Shown here piece after piece: positions 17,646 through 26,815 of a DNA stretch of 63,476 nt. The stretch's first letter is position 1, and every line of letters starts with the position of its first letter. The position numbers were made by a program, and so were the translations under genes. This DNA is from Saccharopolyspora kobensis (lineage in GTDB: Bacteria > Actinomycetota > Actinomycetes > Mycobacteriales > Pseudonocardiaceae). The notes under the pieces were generated by a model. That model was not told where the DNA came from and ran no database searches. It saw nothing but the letters and a program-made list of their open reading frames with translations. Location of the stretch: contig NZ_FNVB01000017.1 in NCBI RefSeq assembly GCF_900108315.1, positions 1 to 63,476 of the forward strand. The letters are read 5' to 3'.

Positions 17646-17667
17646 CCCGGCCCCCTTCCCGGATTCC

Positions 17668-18561
17668 TCAGCGCTCAGCGGTCAGCACGCCCGCTGCGCG
17701 GACGCGCTCGGCGTCCTCGCGGTACTTGAGCACCGCGCCCAGCGTCGTCGCAGCTGTCTCGGTGTCCAGCTCGTCCTGCCCGAGCGCCTGCAAGGCCTGC
17801 GCCCAGTCGAGCGCCTCGGCCACTCCTGGCGGCTTGAGCAGCTCCATCTGCCGCATCCGCTGCACGGTCGCGGCCACCTGCTCGGCCAGCCGCTCGTCCA
17901 GCCCCGGCAGCCGACGCCGCAGGATCGCCACCTCGCGCTCCAGGTCCGGGTGCTCCAGCCAGTGGTACAGGCAGCGCCGCTTCAAGGCGTCGTGCACCTC
18001 GCGGGTCCGGTTGGAGGTGAGGACGACGATCGGCGGCTGGACCGCCGACACCACGCCGAACTCCGGGATCGTCACCGCGTACTCCGACAGCACCTCCAGC
18101 AGGAAGGCCTCGAATTCGTCGTCGGCGCGGTCGATCTCGTCGACCAGCAGCACGCACGGCGACTCCTGCAACGCCCGCAACAAGGGCCGCGCGAGCAGGA
18201 ACCTGCGGGTGTAGAGCGAGGATTCGGCGGACTCGGCGTCCAGCTCTCCCCCGGCGGCGGCTTCCAGGGTGCGCAGGTGCAGCAGCTGCCGCGGGAAGTC
18301 CCAGTCGTAGAGCGCCTGCGCCGCGTCGATGCCCTCGTGGCACTGCAACCGGATCAGGTCCACCCCGAGCGCGGTGGCCAGGGCCTGCGCCAGCGCGGTC
18401 TTGCCGGTGCCCGGCTCGCCCTCGCACAGCAGCGGGCGCCGCATCCGCATCGCCAGGAAGGCCGCCGTGGCGATGCCGTCGTCGGGCAGGTAACCGGTGT
18501 CGTCCAGCGCCTTGGCGACCTCGGCCGGGGAGTTCAGGTCGAACGCGTCATCCACCGCCAT
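17668..18561 (-). CDS. coxD: MoxR-family AAA ATPase
   Basis: 297 residues, AAA+ of the MoxR/CoxD class. Walker A is GEPGTGKTAL, Walker B is LLVDEIDRAD, sensor 1 is VLTSNRTREV and the sensor 2 region is in the C-terminal lid. CoxD is a chaperone-like ATPase for maturation of CoxL. It starts 44 bases after the TetR gene on the same strand, then coxE and coxF follow: coxD-coxE-coxF. Confidence 0.9.
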   Translation of the reverse strand: MAVDDAFDLNSPAEVAKALDDTGYLPDDGIATAAFLAMRMRRPLLCEGEPGTGKTALAQALATALGVDLIRLQCHEGIDAAQALYDWDFPRQLLHLRTLEAAAGGELDAESAESSLYTRRFLLARPLLRALQESPCVLLVDEIDRADDEFEAFLLEVLSEYAVTIPEFGVVSAVQPPIVVLTSNRTREVHDALKRRCLYHWLEHPDLEREVAILRRRLPGLDERLAEQVAATVQRMRQMELLKPPGVAEALDWAQALQALGQDELDTETAATTLGAVLKYREDAERVRAAGVLTAER

Positions 18562-18605
18562 ACCGCGAGCGTAGGCGACCGACCGCGGTCAGGGCGATCA
18601 TCAGA

Positions 18606-19184
18606 TCATCCGGCGAGCAGGTCCCGGACCGCGTCGGTGACTGTGCCAACCTCCAAGGCCGGGACCGCCTCGCCCCTCCCCAGGTACCGCCGGACCACGG
18701 CGCAGGGCAGGTCGACCACGGCCAGGAACACCCGGGACCGACCGGCCATACCGGATCGGCCGAGGCGCTCCGCCAAGCCGGTCAGGGCCTCGTCCACCTG
18801 CGCATTCGCCTTCGCCAGCTGCTCCCGGGCCGCATCCGGCCAGTCCGCCCTGCCGTAGGCGTCGGGACCGGCCAGCAGCACCTTCGCCTCGGCCGGATTC
18901 TCGCGGCACCACTCGATCACGTGGCGCGCGGTGGCGACGGCGGCTTCCAGCGGCGGCGCTTCGACGACGGCGAAGAAGCCGTCTTGGAACCGGGTGACGG
19001 TGCGCAGCCACAAGGCGGACAGCAGCGCGGCCCGGTCCGGGAAGCGGTGGTACACCGAGCCGCTCGGCGCACCCGCGGCTCGCGCGACCGCCGCCATGGT
19101 CACGCCGCGCGGACCGGACTCCGCGGCCAACGAGACAGCGGCGTCCAGGAGTCGGTCGGCGTCGTGCCGCGGAGGCCTGCCCAT
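18606..19184 (-). CDS. TetR-family transcriptional regulator
   Basis: 192 residues. The N-terminal helix-turn-helix domain is clear: RLLDAAVSLAAESGPRGVTMAAVARAAGAPSGSVYHRFPDRAALL. The C-terminal ligand domain is not diagnostic. It is divergent from the SRPBCC-like gene at 19245, and the 60-base gap contains a perfect inverted repeat (19209-19234) that is a likely operator. It is also the first gene upstream of coxD on the same strand, so it may be co-transcribed with coxDEF. Whether it regulates cox genes, the SRPBCC gene or both is unknown. Confidence 0.9.
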   Translation of the reverse strand: MGRPPRHDADRLLDAAVSLAAESGPRGVTMAAVARAAGAPSGSVYHRFPDRAALLSALWLRTVTRFQDGFFAVVEAPPLEAAVATARHVIEWCRENPAEAKVLLAGPDAYGRADWPDAAREQLAKANAQVDEALTGLAERLGRSGMAGRSRVFLAVVDLPCAVVRRYLGRGEAVPALEVGTVTDAVRDLLAG

Positions 19185-19199
19185 GTATTGGAGGATATG

Positions 19200-19234
19200 C
19201 TCTAATAGCGTTTTAGAGAGAACCGCCTAAAACG
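19200..19234. promoter_or_regulatory. Candidate TetR operator
   Basis: CGTTTTAG (19209-19216) and CTAAAACG (19227-19234) form a perfect 8-bp inverted repeat with a 10-base spacer in the AT-rich divergent gap. An overlapping imperfect dyad CTCTAA/TTAGAG lies at 19200-19218. Location between a TetR gene and its divergent neighbour suggests autoregulation; inferred. Confidence 0.55.
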
Positions 19235-19244
19235 GGAGGGTTCG

Positions 19245-19853
19245 ATGGCCGTTCGGAACGTGCACGTCCGGCACTTGCCGGTGGACGAGGACACCGCCGG
19301 AACGCTGATCGACTCGCTCGCCGGCCCGCACGACCGGCTGTGGCCGAGCCGGGAGTGGCCGCCGATGCGGTTCGACCGCCCGCTGGGCGTGGGCGCCGCG
19401 GGCGGCCACGGCCCGGTGCGCTACCGGATCACCGGCTACGCCCCCGGGCGCTGGATCCGGTTCCGCTTCACCGCTCCGCACGGCTTCGACGGGTTCCACG
19501 AGTTCGCCGTGCAGCGCGAAGACGGGCGCACCTCGCTGCACCACCTGTTGTCCATCCACGCCCGCGGGCCGGCCCGGATCACCTGGCGGGTGCTCTGGCG
19601 ACCGCTGCACGACGCGCTGCTGGAGGACTGCCTGGACCGCGCCGAAGAGGCCACCACCGGCGCGGTGCGCGAGCCTGCTCGCTGGTCCTGGCGGGTGCGC
19701 CTGCTGCGCGCACTGGCGGAGCGGGGGTCGCCGATAGGATCACGACGGCTTCGGGAGGAGGCGCATGAGTCGGTTCAGCGGGTTTCCCGCGCACATCGAG
19801 AAGCACGTCGGCCGGGTTCGCGGTGCCGACAGCCGGGCCGCCAGCGGCCGTGA
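19245..19853 (+). CDS. SRPBCC-like (polyketide cyclase/START fold) protein
   Basis: 202 residues. The first ~140 resemble an SRPBCC ligand-binding fold (GPVRYRITGYAPGRWIRFRFTAPHGFDGFHEFAVQ, then the long C-terminal helix LLEDCLDRAEEATTGA). ATG 19245 has GGGAGGG upstream. The frame runs 89 bases into the following SUFU gene and its last ~30 residues are Arg-rich and out of character, so the true end may be altered by a frameshift or the tail is simply unconserved. It is likely the target of the divergent TetR regulator. Ligand unknown. Confidence 0.6.
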   Translation: MAVRNVHVRHLPVDEDTAGTLIDSLAGPHDRLWPSREWPPMRFDRPLGVGAAGGHGPVRYRITGYAPGRWIRFRFTAPHGFDGFHEFAVQREDGRTSLHHLLSIHARGPARITWRVLWRPLHDALLEDCLDRAEEATTGAVREPARWSWRVRLLRALAERGSPIGSRRLREEAHESVQRVSRAHREARRPGSRCRQPGRQRP

Positions 19854-20325
19854 GCGCGCCTACCACCTGGTCTACTGCGACCACGCCGACGGCGCGCACG
19901 TCACGGTGCTGACCAGCGGCCTGCGCGAGCGCACCGCCGGCGCGCCGCTGCCGCAGGAGCTGGTGTGCACGCTGCGGACCGACCAGGAGCTGCACGCCCG
20001 GCACCTGACCGGCGTGATCGCCGAGCTGCTCACCGAGTCCAACAGCCGCGTCGGCTACGGCGCGCTGATCATGAACGACCGCGTCCTGCTGCCGGACTCG
20101 GAGATCGCCGGTGCCCTGGCCGCGCCGCACCCCTACCTCGGCGACGAGTTCGACGTCCTGCTCGACGCCAACGGCCAACCGGTCCTGCAGCTCATCACGC
20201 TCGTCCCGATCACCCGAGGCGAAGCGCAGCTGGTCGCCCGTTACGGCCGCGACGCGCTCTACGACCGCTGGGAGCAGACCGGCGCCGATCTCCTCGACAT
20301 CCACCGCCCCTGCACCGCTTCCTGA
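19765..20325 (+). CDS. Suppressor-of-fused (SUFU) domain protein 2
   Basis: 186 residues. The pattern matches the first SUFU protein at 6417-7010: QELVCTLRTDQE, then LIMNDRVLLPDSEIAGALAAPHPYL, LQLITLVPITRGEAQLVARYG and the closing GADLLDIHRPCTAS. ATG 19765 has GGGAGGAGG upstream and lies inside the 3' end of the preceding gene. Cytosolic, no catalytic motif. The paralogues are divergent in sequence, so this is not a recent duplication. Role unknown. Confidence 0.75.
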   Translation: MSRFSGFPAHIEKHVGRVRGADSRAASGRERAYHLVYCDHADGAHVTVLTSGLRERTAGAPLPQELVCTLRTDQELHARHLTGVIAELLTESNSRVGYGALIMNDRVLLPDSEIAGALAAPHPYLGDEFDVLLDANGQPVLQLITLVPITRGEAQLVARYGRDALYDRWEQTGADLLDIHRPCTAS

Positions 20326-20479
20326 AGGCCTGTCGGTGGTCGTGGCCCAAGCGGCTGCCGCTCGCAAAGGCGAGGACGGCTTCACCGACGGGGTGCCCGA
20401 GGAAGGTCAGGGCCGGATCAGGGATGGGTCGGGGTTGTTCCCGGACGTGCGGGGAGCTCCCGGAGCGGAGGATCCAGGT

Positions 20480-20713
20480 ATGAGCGCAGAGATCCCCACC
20501 TCGACCGCCACCACCACCGAGACCTCGACCAACCGGAAGTTCCGCCGCAGCCGCGACGAGCGGATGATCGCCGGGCTGTGCGGTGGAGCCGCCAAGTCGC
20601 TGGGCGTGGACCCCACCATCGCCCGGGTCGCGCTGATCGCCGTCACGCTGTTCGGCTTCGGCTCCGGCATCCTGCTGTACCTGGCCTGCTGGCTGGTGGT
20701 CCCGGAGGAGTGA
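20480..20713 (+). CDS. PspC-domain membrane protein
   Basis: 77 residues. A PspC domain covers most of the protein: KFRRSRDERMIAGLCGGAAKSLGVDPTIARV, then one membrane segment (ALIAVTLFGFGSGILLYLACWLVV) ending in PEE. PspC proteins act in envelope-stress sensing in other bacteria. ATG 20480 follows GGAGGATCC. It is convergent with the GH84 gene, whose stop is 8 bases away. It has no other psp partner here. Confidence 0.88.
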   Translation: MSAEIPTSTATTTETSTNRKFRRSRDERMIAGLCGGAAKSLGVDPTIARVALIAVTLFGFGSGILLYLACWLVVPEE

Positions 20714-20720
20714 GCCGCGG

Positions 20721-22730
20721 TCAGCGCATGCCGGGCGCCTGCTCGATGAAGGTGTCCAGCACGCCGTCACCCACGTAGACCGGCCCCTGCGGGCGTACCT
20801 TGCCCGGTTCCGTCCGGATCTGCGCGGCCCGGGCCGCGAGCTGCTTGGCCTCGCTGAAGTGCCCGAACGTGCTGCCCTCGTCGCCGTCGGCCCGTGCCTG
20901 CAGCCCGTCCACCGTGGCCACCAGCGCCTGGCCCCACAGCTCGGTGGCGGCCAGCCACGGCTTGACGTCCTGGACGAACTCCGCTGGTGCTCCCGCGCCG
21001 ATCCGCTCCGGCGCCTCCGCGATCGTCTGCGCGTACTCGCGCAGCTCCCGCACCGCGGTCGCGCGGTCGCCGCTCTGCCAACCGGCGCGGAACTGCTCGA
21101 TCCGCCGGGACAGCTCCGGCGCCTGCGGCAACCACGGTCGCCCGCTGGGCAGCGGGCCCATGTGCTCCAGGTCGAAGAACGCCAGCAGCGCACCGGCCGT
21201 GGCCGGGTCGGCGACCAGCCCCGGCTCACCACCGGCGAGGCGCTTGCCCGCCAGGTAGTCGGCCGCCGCGCGCCAAGCCCGCTGCGCGTCGAAATCCTCG
21301 TTGTTCCAGAAGAAGTCGGCCGCGCCGAGCTCGACCACCTCGCTGGCCGTGGCCAGGTTCATCGGGTTCACCACGCCGCCGGTGAGCTGCTCGGTCAGCC
21401 CCGGCTCGCGCTTCTCGTACGGGCCGAGCAGCACGCGGCCGACCGAGCCGTCGAAGTCGTTGACCGGGTAGTTGTCCCACAGGAACAGCTTGCGGCCCCA
21501 CACCTGCTCGGCCTGCTTCGCATCCGACACCGTGATCCGGCGCGGGATCACCCCGTCCCCGGTCCACATCACCAGCACGCGCGGGTCCAATGTGGACCGG
21601 ATCTGCGACTTGTACGGCGAGTCCTCCACGTCGGAGTACTCGGTCGGCACGAACTGAAGCGGCGCCACGCCGGGATGGGTGTCGACGAACTCGCGCTGCA
21701 CCCGGTTCAGCAGTTCCGCCTGCGCCCGCCCGGCCGCGTCCTGCGACGGGCGGCCGTACTTCGCCTGGTCCCCCGCGCAGTTCCAGCGCGTGTAGGAGAT
21801 GTCGTCCAGCGGCACCGAGAAGTCGCGCACGCCCGAGTCGTAGACCGCCTGGAGCTTGGCCAGCAGGGCGCGGAAGTCCGATTCGTCGCTGTAGCAGATC
21901 GACGTGCCGGGCGAGAGCGCGAAGGTGAACTTCACGTGGTGCGCCGCGGCCTGGCCGATCAGCTGCTGCACCGCGGCGAACTCGTCCTGCGGGTACGGCT
22001 CGCGCCACTTCTCCCGGTGGTACGGGTCGTCCTTGGGCGCGTAGATGTAGGTGTTGAGCTTGACGTCGCCGTAGAAGGCGAGCTGGTCCATCCGCTGCTG
22101 GTGCGTCCACGGTGGACCGTAGAAGCCCTCGACGCTGCCGCGCAGCGGCATGTCCGGGTGGTCGATGATGCCGACGCCGGCGATCCGCCCCGGCGAAGCG
22201 AGCTGGCGGAGCGTCTGCGCGCCGTAGTACGCGCCCGCCGCGTCGGAAGCACCGATGACCAGCGCCGGGTCCGTTCCGCCGCGCCCGGCCAGCGCGTACC
22301 CCTCGGGCGGCAGCTTCGCCGGTGCGGCGAGGTCGAACCCGCCCAGTCCCTGCGCGATGGCCTGCGACCCCCGTGCGCCGATCTCGATGCGCAGCTCGGC
22401 GCCCTCGGCGGGCGGCTGCCCCTCCTCGCGCACCACGACGTCGCTCGCCCCTGCCATCCGCAGCACCTGCTCGACCAGCGCGCGGGTGGGCTGGTCGACC
22501 AGCTGGTCCACGACCACCTCGGCCTTGCCCCGCACCGCGATGTCGTCGCCGAGCCGCCGCATCTCCTTCGGCTGCGGAGTCACCTGCGGCAGCCCGGTCG
22601 CGGGCAGCGCCGGCGCGGGCGGCGGTGCGGTGGGCTCGGCAGGCTGCGGGGCGTTGGTGCATCCCGCCAGCACGGCGCACATCAGCGTCGCGACCGCTGC
22701 CGACCGCCGCCGGGCACTTCGACCGAACAT
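20721..22730 (-). CDS. GH84 beta-N-acetylglucosaminidase lipoprotein
   Basis: 669 residues. A signal peptide with lipobox LAGC ends about residue 22, then a Pro-rich linker. The N-terminal GH20b-like domain (~50-170) precedes the GH84 catalytic domain, which begins at RGSVEGFYGPPW and carries the catalytic Asp pair in VPLDDISYTRW, followed by LVMWTGDGV and the WDNYPVND substrate loop. Expected reaction: removal of terminal beta-GlcNAc from extracellular glycans. GAGGTGGGG precedes ATG 22730. It fits functionally with the das transporter and GlcNAc kinase in this window, but no dre site was seen upstream. Confidence 0.9.
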   Translation of the reverse strand: MFGRSARRRSAAVATLMCAVLAGCTNAPQPAEPTAPPPAPALPATGLPQVTPQPKEMRRLGDDIAVRGKAEVVVDQLVDQPTRALVEQVLRMAGASDVVVREEGQPPAEGAELRIEIGARGSQAIAQGLGGFDLAAPAKLPPEGYALAGRGGTDPALVIGASDAAGAYYGAQTLRQLASPGRIAGVGIIDHPDMPLRGSVEGFYGPPWTHQQRMDQLAFYGDVKLNTYIYAPKDDPYHREKWREPYPQDEFAAVQQLIGQAAAHHVKFTFALSPGTSICYSDESDFRALLAKLQAVYDSGVRDFSVPLDDISYTRWNCAGDQAKYGRPSQDAAGRAQAELLNRVQREFVDTHPGVAPLQFVPTEYSDVEDSPYKSQIRSTLDPRVLVMWTGDGVIPRRITVSDAKQAEQVWGRKLFLWDNYPVNDFDGSVGRVLLGPYEKREPGLTEQLTGGVVNPMNLATASEVVELGAADFFWNNEDFDAQRAWRAAADYLAGKRLAGGEPGLVADPATAGALLAFFDLEHMGPLPSGRPWLPQAPELSRRIEQFRAGWQSGDRATAVRELREYAQTIAEAPERIGAGAPAEFVQDVKPWLAATELWGQALVATVDGLQARADGDEGSTFGHFSEAKQLAARAAQIRTEPGKVRPQGPVYVGDGVLDTFIEQAPGMR

Positions 22731-22892
22731 GACCCCACCTCGCCTGGATTTCCCAACGCGTTCAAGGAGATCACACCGCGGTCTCGATCGCTGGCAGGCA
22801 GCGTCCAGCCCCACCCGAGCGCCTGAAACCCACCCCCTGACCCGGCCGTTTCCGCCAGATCCAACACGCCCCGGTGTGTCGTGCGGCCCGGT

Positions 22893-24056
22893 TCAGCCGG
22901 CGCGCACCGCCCCGGCCAGCCCGCTGATGATCCGCTCCAGCACGGGTCGCGGCGTGGCGAAGGTCAGCCGCGCGTGGCCACGGCCCTCCGCGCCGCAGGC
23001 CGCTCCGTCGGTGAGCGCGATTCGCGCCTTCTCCAGGAAGAAGTCGGCGGGGTGGTCGCCGAGGCCGAGCGCGCGGAAGTCCAGCCACGCGAGGTAGGTG
23101 CCCTCGGGAGGGCGGTAGCCGACCTCGGGCAGGTGTTCGGCCAGCAGCTCCGCCACCGCGCGCCGGTTGCCGTCCAGGTAGTCGAGCACGTCGGTCAGCC
23201 ACGGTTCGCCCTCGGTGTAGGCGGCGGTCGTGGCCAGCACGCCGTGCGTGCTCGCGTCGAGCACCGCGAGACGGCCGCCGGCGGCCAGCGTCGCGGCGTC
23301 GGCGTCGTTGCTGACGATGAACTGCGCGCACTTCAGACCAGGCATGTTCCACGCCTTGGTCGCCGAAGTGGCGGTGACCGCGTGCCCGGCGGCCGTCTCG
23401 GACAGCGACGCGTAGGGCACGTGCTGCCGACCGGGGTAGACCAGCGGTCCGTGGATCTCGTCGGCGAACACCCGGCCGCCGTGGCGGTCGACCACCTCGC
23501 AGACCGCCATCAGCTCCGCCGCGGTGAACACCCGGCCGAGCGGGTTGTGCGGGTTGCACAGCACGAGCAGGTTGCCACCGGCCCGAAACGCCGCGTCCAG
23601 CGCGTCGAGGTCGTGGACGAATCGGTCGCCGTCGCGGACCATCGGCACCGTGATGACCTCGCGGCCGAGCTCGCCGGGCTCCACCAGGAACGGCATGTAC
23701 CCGGGCGTCGGCATGATCACCGCGCTGCCCGGCCGGGAGAAGCGCTCGATCGCGATCGCCAGCGCCCAGTGCACGTCGGGGATCGCGGTGATCCACCCGG
23801 GATGCACGTGCCAGCCGTACCGCCGCGCCTGCCAGTCGGCGCAGGCCTGCGCCATCTCACCGGCGAGTCGCGGCGGCAGGTAGCCGAAGTTCATCGCCTC
23901 CACCGCTGCGCGCACCGCGCGCATGACCGGTGGCGCGGTGGGGAAGTCCATCTCCGCGACGAACGCGCCGATCGTGCCCGGCTCGTGCAGCGTCCACTTC
24001 AGGCTGCCGCGGGCGCGCAGCTCATCGACGGTGATCTCGTCGAACTCGTGTCCCAT
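22893..24056 (-). CDS. MalY/PatB-type PLP-dependent C-S lyase/aminotransferase
   Basis: 387 residues, fold type I PLP enzyme of the PatB/MalY cystathionine beta-lyase group. Visible features are the start of the fold at WVAEMDFP-like FVAEMDFPTAPPV, CNPHNPLGRVF, the PLP-binding Asp in FADEIHGPLVYPG and the Schiff-base lysine in SATKAWNMPGLK. ATG 24056 follows GGGAGGGCAGG. These enzymes usually cleave cystathionine or cysteine conjugates, and the exact substrate cannot be read from sequence. It is followed upstream by cutC at a 58-base gap. Confidence 0.87.
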   Translation of the reverse strand: MGHEFDEITVDELRARGSLKWTLHEPGTIGAFVAEMDFPTAPPVMRAVRAAVEAMNFGYLPPRLAGEMAQACADWQARRYGWHVHPGWITAIPDVHWALAIAIERFSRPGSAVIMPTPGYMPFLVEPGELGREVITVPMVRDGDRFVHDLDALDAAFRAGGNLLVLCNPHNPLGRVFTAAELMAVCEVVDRHGGRVFADEIHGPLVYPGRQHVPYASLSETAAGHAVTATSATKAWNMPGLKCAQFIVSNDADAATLAAGGRLAVLDASTHGVLATTAAYTEGEPWLTDVLDYLDGNRRAVAELLAEHLPEVGYRPPEGTYLAWLDFRALGLGDHPADFFLEKARIALTDGAACGAEGRGHARLTFATPRPVLERIISGLAGAVRAG

Positions 24057-24114
24057 CCTGCCCTCCCGCGACGATCATCTGCCAGCCGCGAGCGGTGCGA
24101 CACCGCCATGCCGG

Positions 24115-24777
24115 TCAGGAGTCGAGGAGTTCCCGCCAGGACCGGACGAGTTCGGCGAGCACCGGGCCGGACGAGCGGGCGCCGCTGCCGATGTGGAAGG
24201 CGCGCACGCCGGCTTCCCGCAGGACCGGGACGTGCTCCTGCCGGAGGCCGCCGCCGACGAGCAGCTCCACGCCGTCGGCATCCTGCGCGGCGGCGAGTTC
24301 CCGCAGGTGGGCAAGGCCCTGCGCGACACCGGAAGGGCCGCCGGCGGTCAGCACGGCATCCGGGCCGAGCGACACCGCCCGTGCCCACGCCGTCCGGTAA
24401 TGGGCGGCGTGGTCCACAGCGCGGTGGAACGTCCACGGGCGACCGGCCAGCTCGGCGACCACCGCGCCGGTGGCGTCGGCGTCGACCTGGCCGCGCTCGT
24501 CCAGGAACCCGAGCACGAACTCCCGCGCCCCGGCGTCGAGCAGCTCGCCGACCCGCCGCCGCAGCAGGTCGACATCGGCACCGAACCCGGCCTGCTCGCG
24601 CACCATCACGCGCACCGGGAGGTCCGTGGCGGCGAGCACGCTGCGCACCACCGGCAGCTCGGGCGTCAGGCCGTCGGCGGCCAGGTCCCGGCACAGCTCG
24701 ACCCGGTCCGCCCCGCCCGCCTGCGCGGCCTCGGCGTCGGCGGCGTCGAACGCGATGACTTCCAGCAACCCGCTCAC
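24115..24777 (-). CDS. cutC: CutC family protein
   Basis: 220 residues, TIM-barrel CutC family: LLEVIAFDAADAEAAQAGGADRVELC at the N-terminus, VRVMVREQAGF, the TFHRAVD motif and the closing GVRAFHIGSGARSS. CutC was named for copper homeostasis, but its biochemical role is unsettled. GTG start at 24777. It shares the strand with the MalY-like gene downstream and is separated from groEL by the terminator at 24897-24934. Confidence 0.88.
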   Translation of the reverse strand: MSGLLEVIAFDAADAEAAQAGGADRVELCRDLAADGLTPELPVVRSVLAATDLPVRVMVREQAGFGADVDLLRRRVGELLDAGAREFVLGFLDERGQVDADATGAVVAELAGRPWTFHRAVDHAAHYRTAWARAVSLGPDAVLTAGGPSGVAQGLAHLRELAAAQDADGVELLVGGGLRQEHVPVLREAGVRAFHIGSGARSSGPVLAELVRSWRELLDS

Positions 24778-24896
24778 ATCGGAACGGTAGCCGCACCCAC
24801 CGCGAACCGGCTCAGCGGTCCGACCCGCAGCGCGCGGACCGACCTCCGAGGTTCCGCCACCCGCACCGCCACGCAGAACGAGTCCGGAATCAACGC

Positions 24897-24934
24897 GAAG
24901 AGGGCCGCCCCCGCGAATGGGGACGGCCCTCTTC
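24897..24934 (-). terminator. groEL terminator hairpin
   Basis: GAAGAGGGCCG (24897-24907) and CGGCCCTCTTC (24924-24934) form a perfect 11-bp stem, extended inward by CCCC/GGGG pairing, 18 bases after the groEL stop on the minus strand. Confidence 0.8.
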
Positions 24935-24952
24935 AGCTGCCTTGGGCAGGAA

Positions 24953-26587
<1,635 letters not shown>

Positions 26588-26739
26588 TGCGGTGTGGTCC
26601 TCCACCTGTATGGACGCCGCGGAGGTGGGTACGCACCCCACGGCAAGACTCGTGCTCGGCCAGGCTCGGTGCCCGCGACGGACGACCGGCGGCGGTACCG
26701 TCGGGTGGTACCGCCGGAGACGGCCTCACCGTCCCGACC

Positions 26740-26764
26740 TGGCACTCAACCTTGCTGAGTGCCA
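26740..26764. promoter_or_regulatory. CIRCE operator 1 (HrcA site)
   Basis: TGGCACTC (26740-26747), a 9-base spacer, and GAGTGCCA (26757-26764): a perfect inverted repeat matching the CIRCE consensus TTAGCACTC-N9-GAGTGCTAA with the G/C changes usual in actinomycetes. It is upstream of groEL. Confidence 0.92.
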
Positions 26765-26773
26765 ATACCGTGT

Positions 26774-26800
26774 TTAGCACTCTCCCCTGCCGAGTGCAAG
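26774..26800. promoter_or_regulatory. CIRCE operator 2 (HrcA site)
   Basis: TTAGCACTC (26774-26782), a 9-base spacer, and GAGTGCAAG (26792-26800). The left half matches the consensus exactly and the right half has small changes. It lies only 16 bases before the stop of the kinase gene (26816), so the groEL promoter region is pressed against that gene's 3' end. Confidence 0.88.
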
Positions 26801-26815
26801 CGACGGGGTGTCGGG

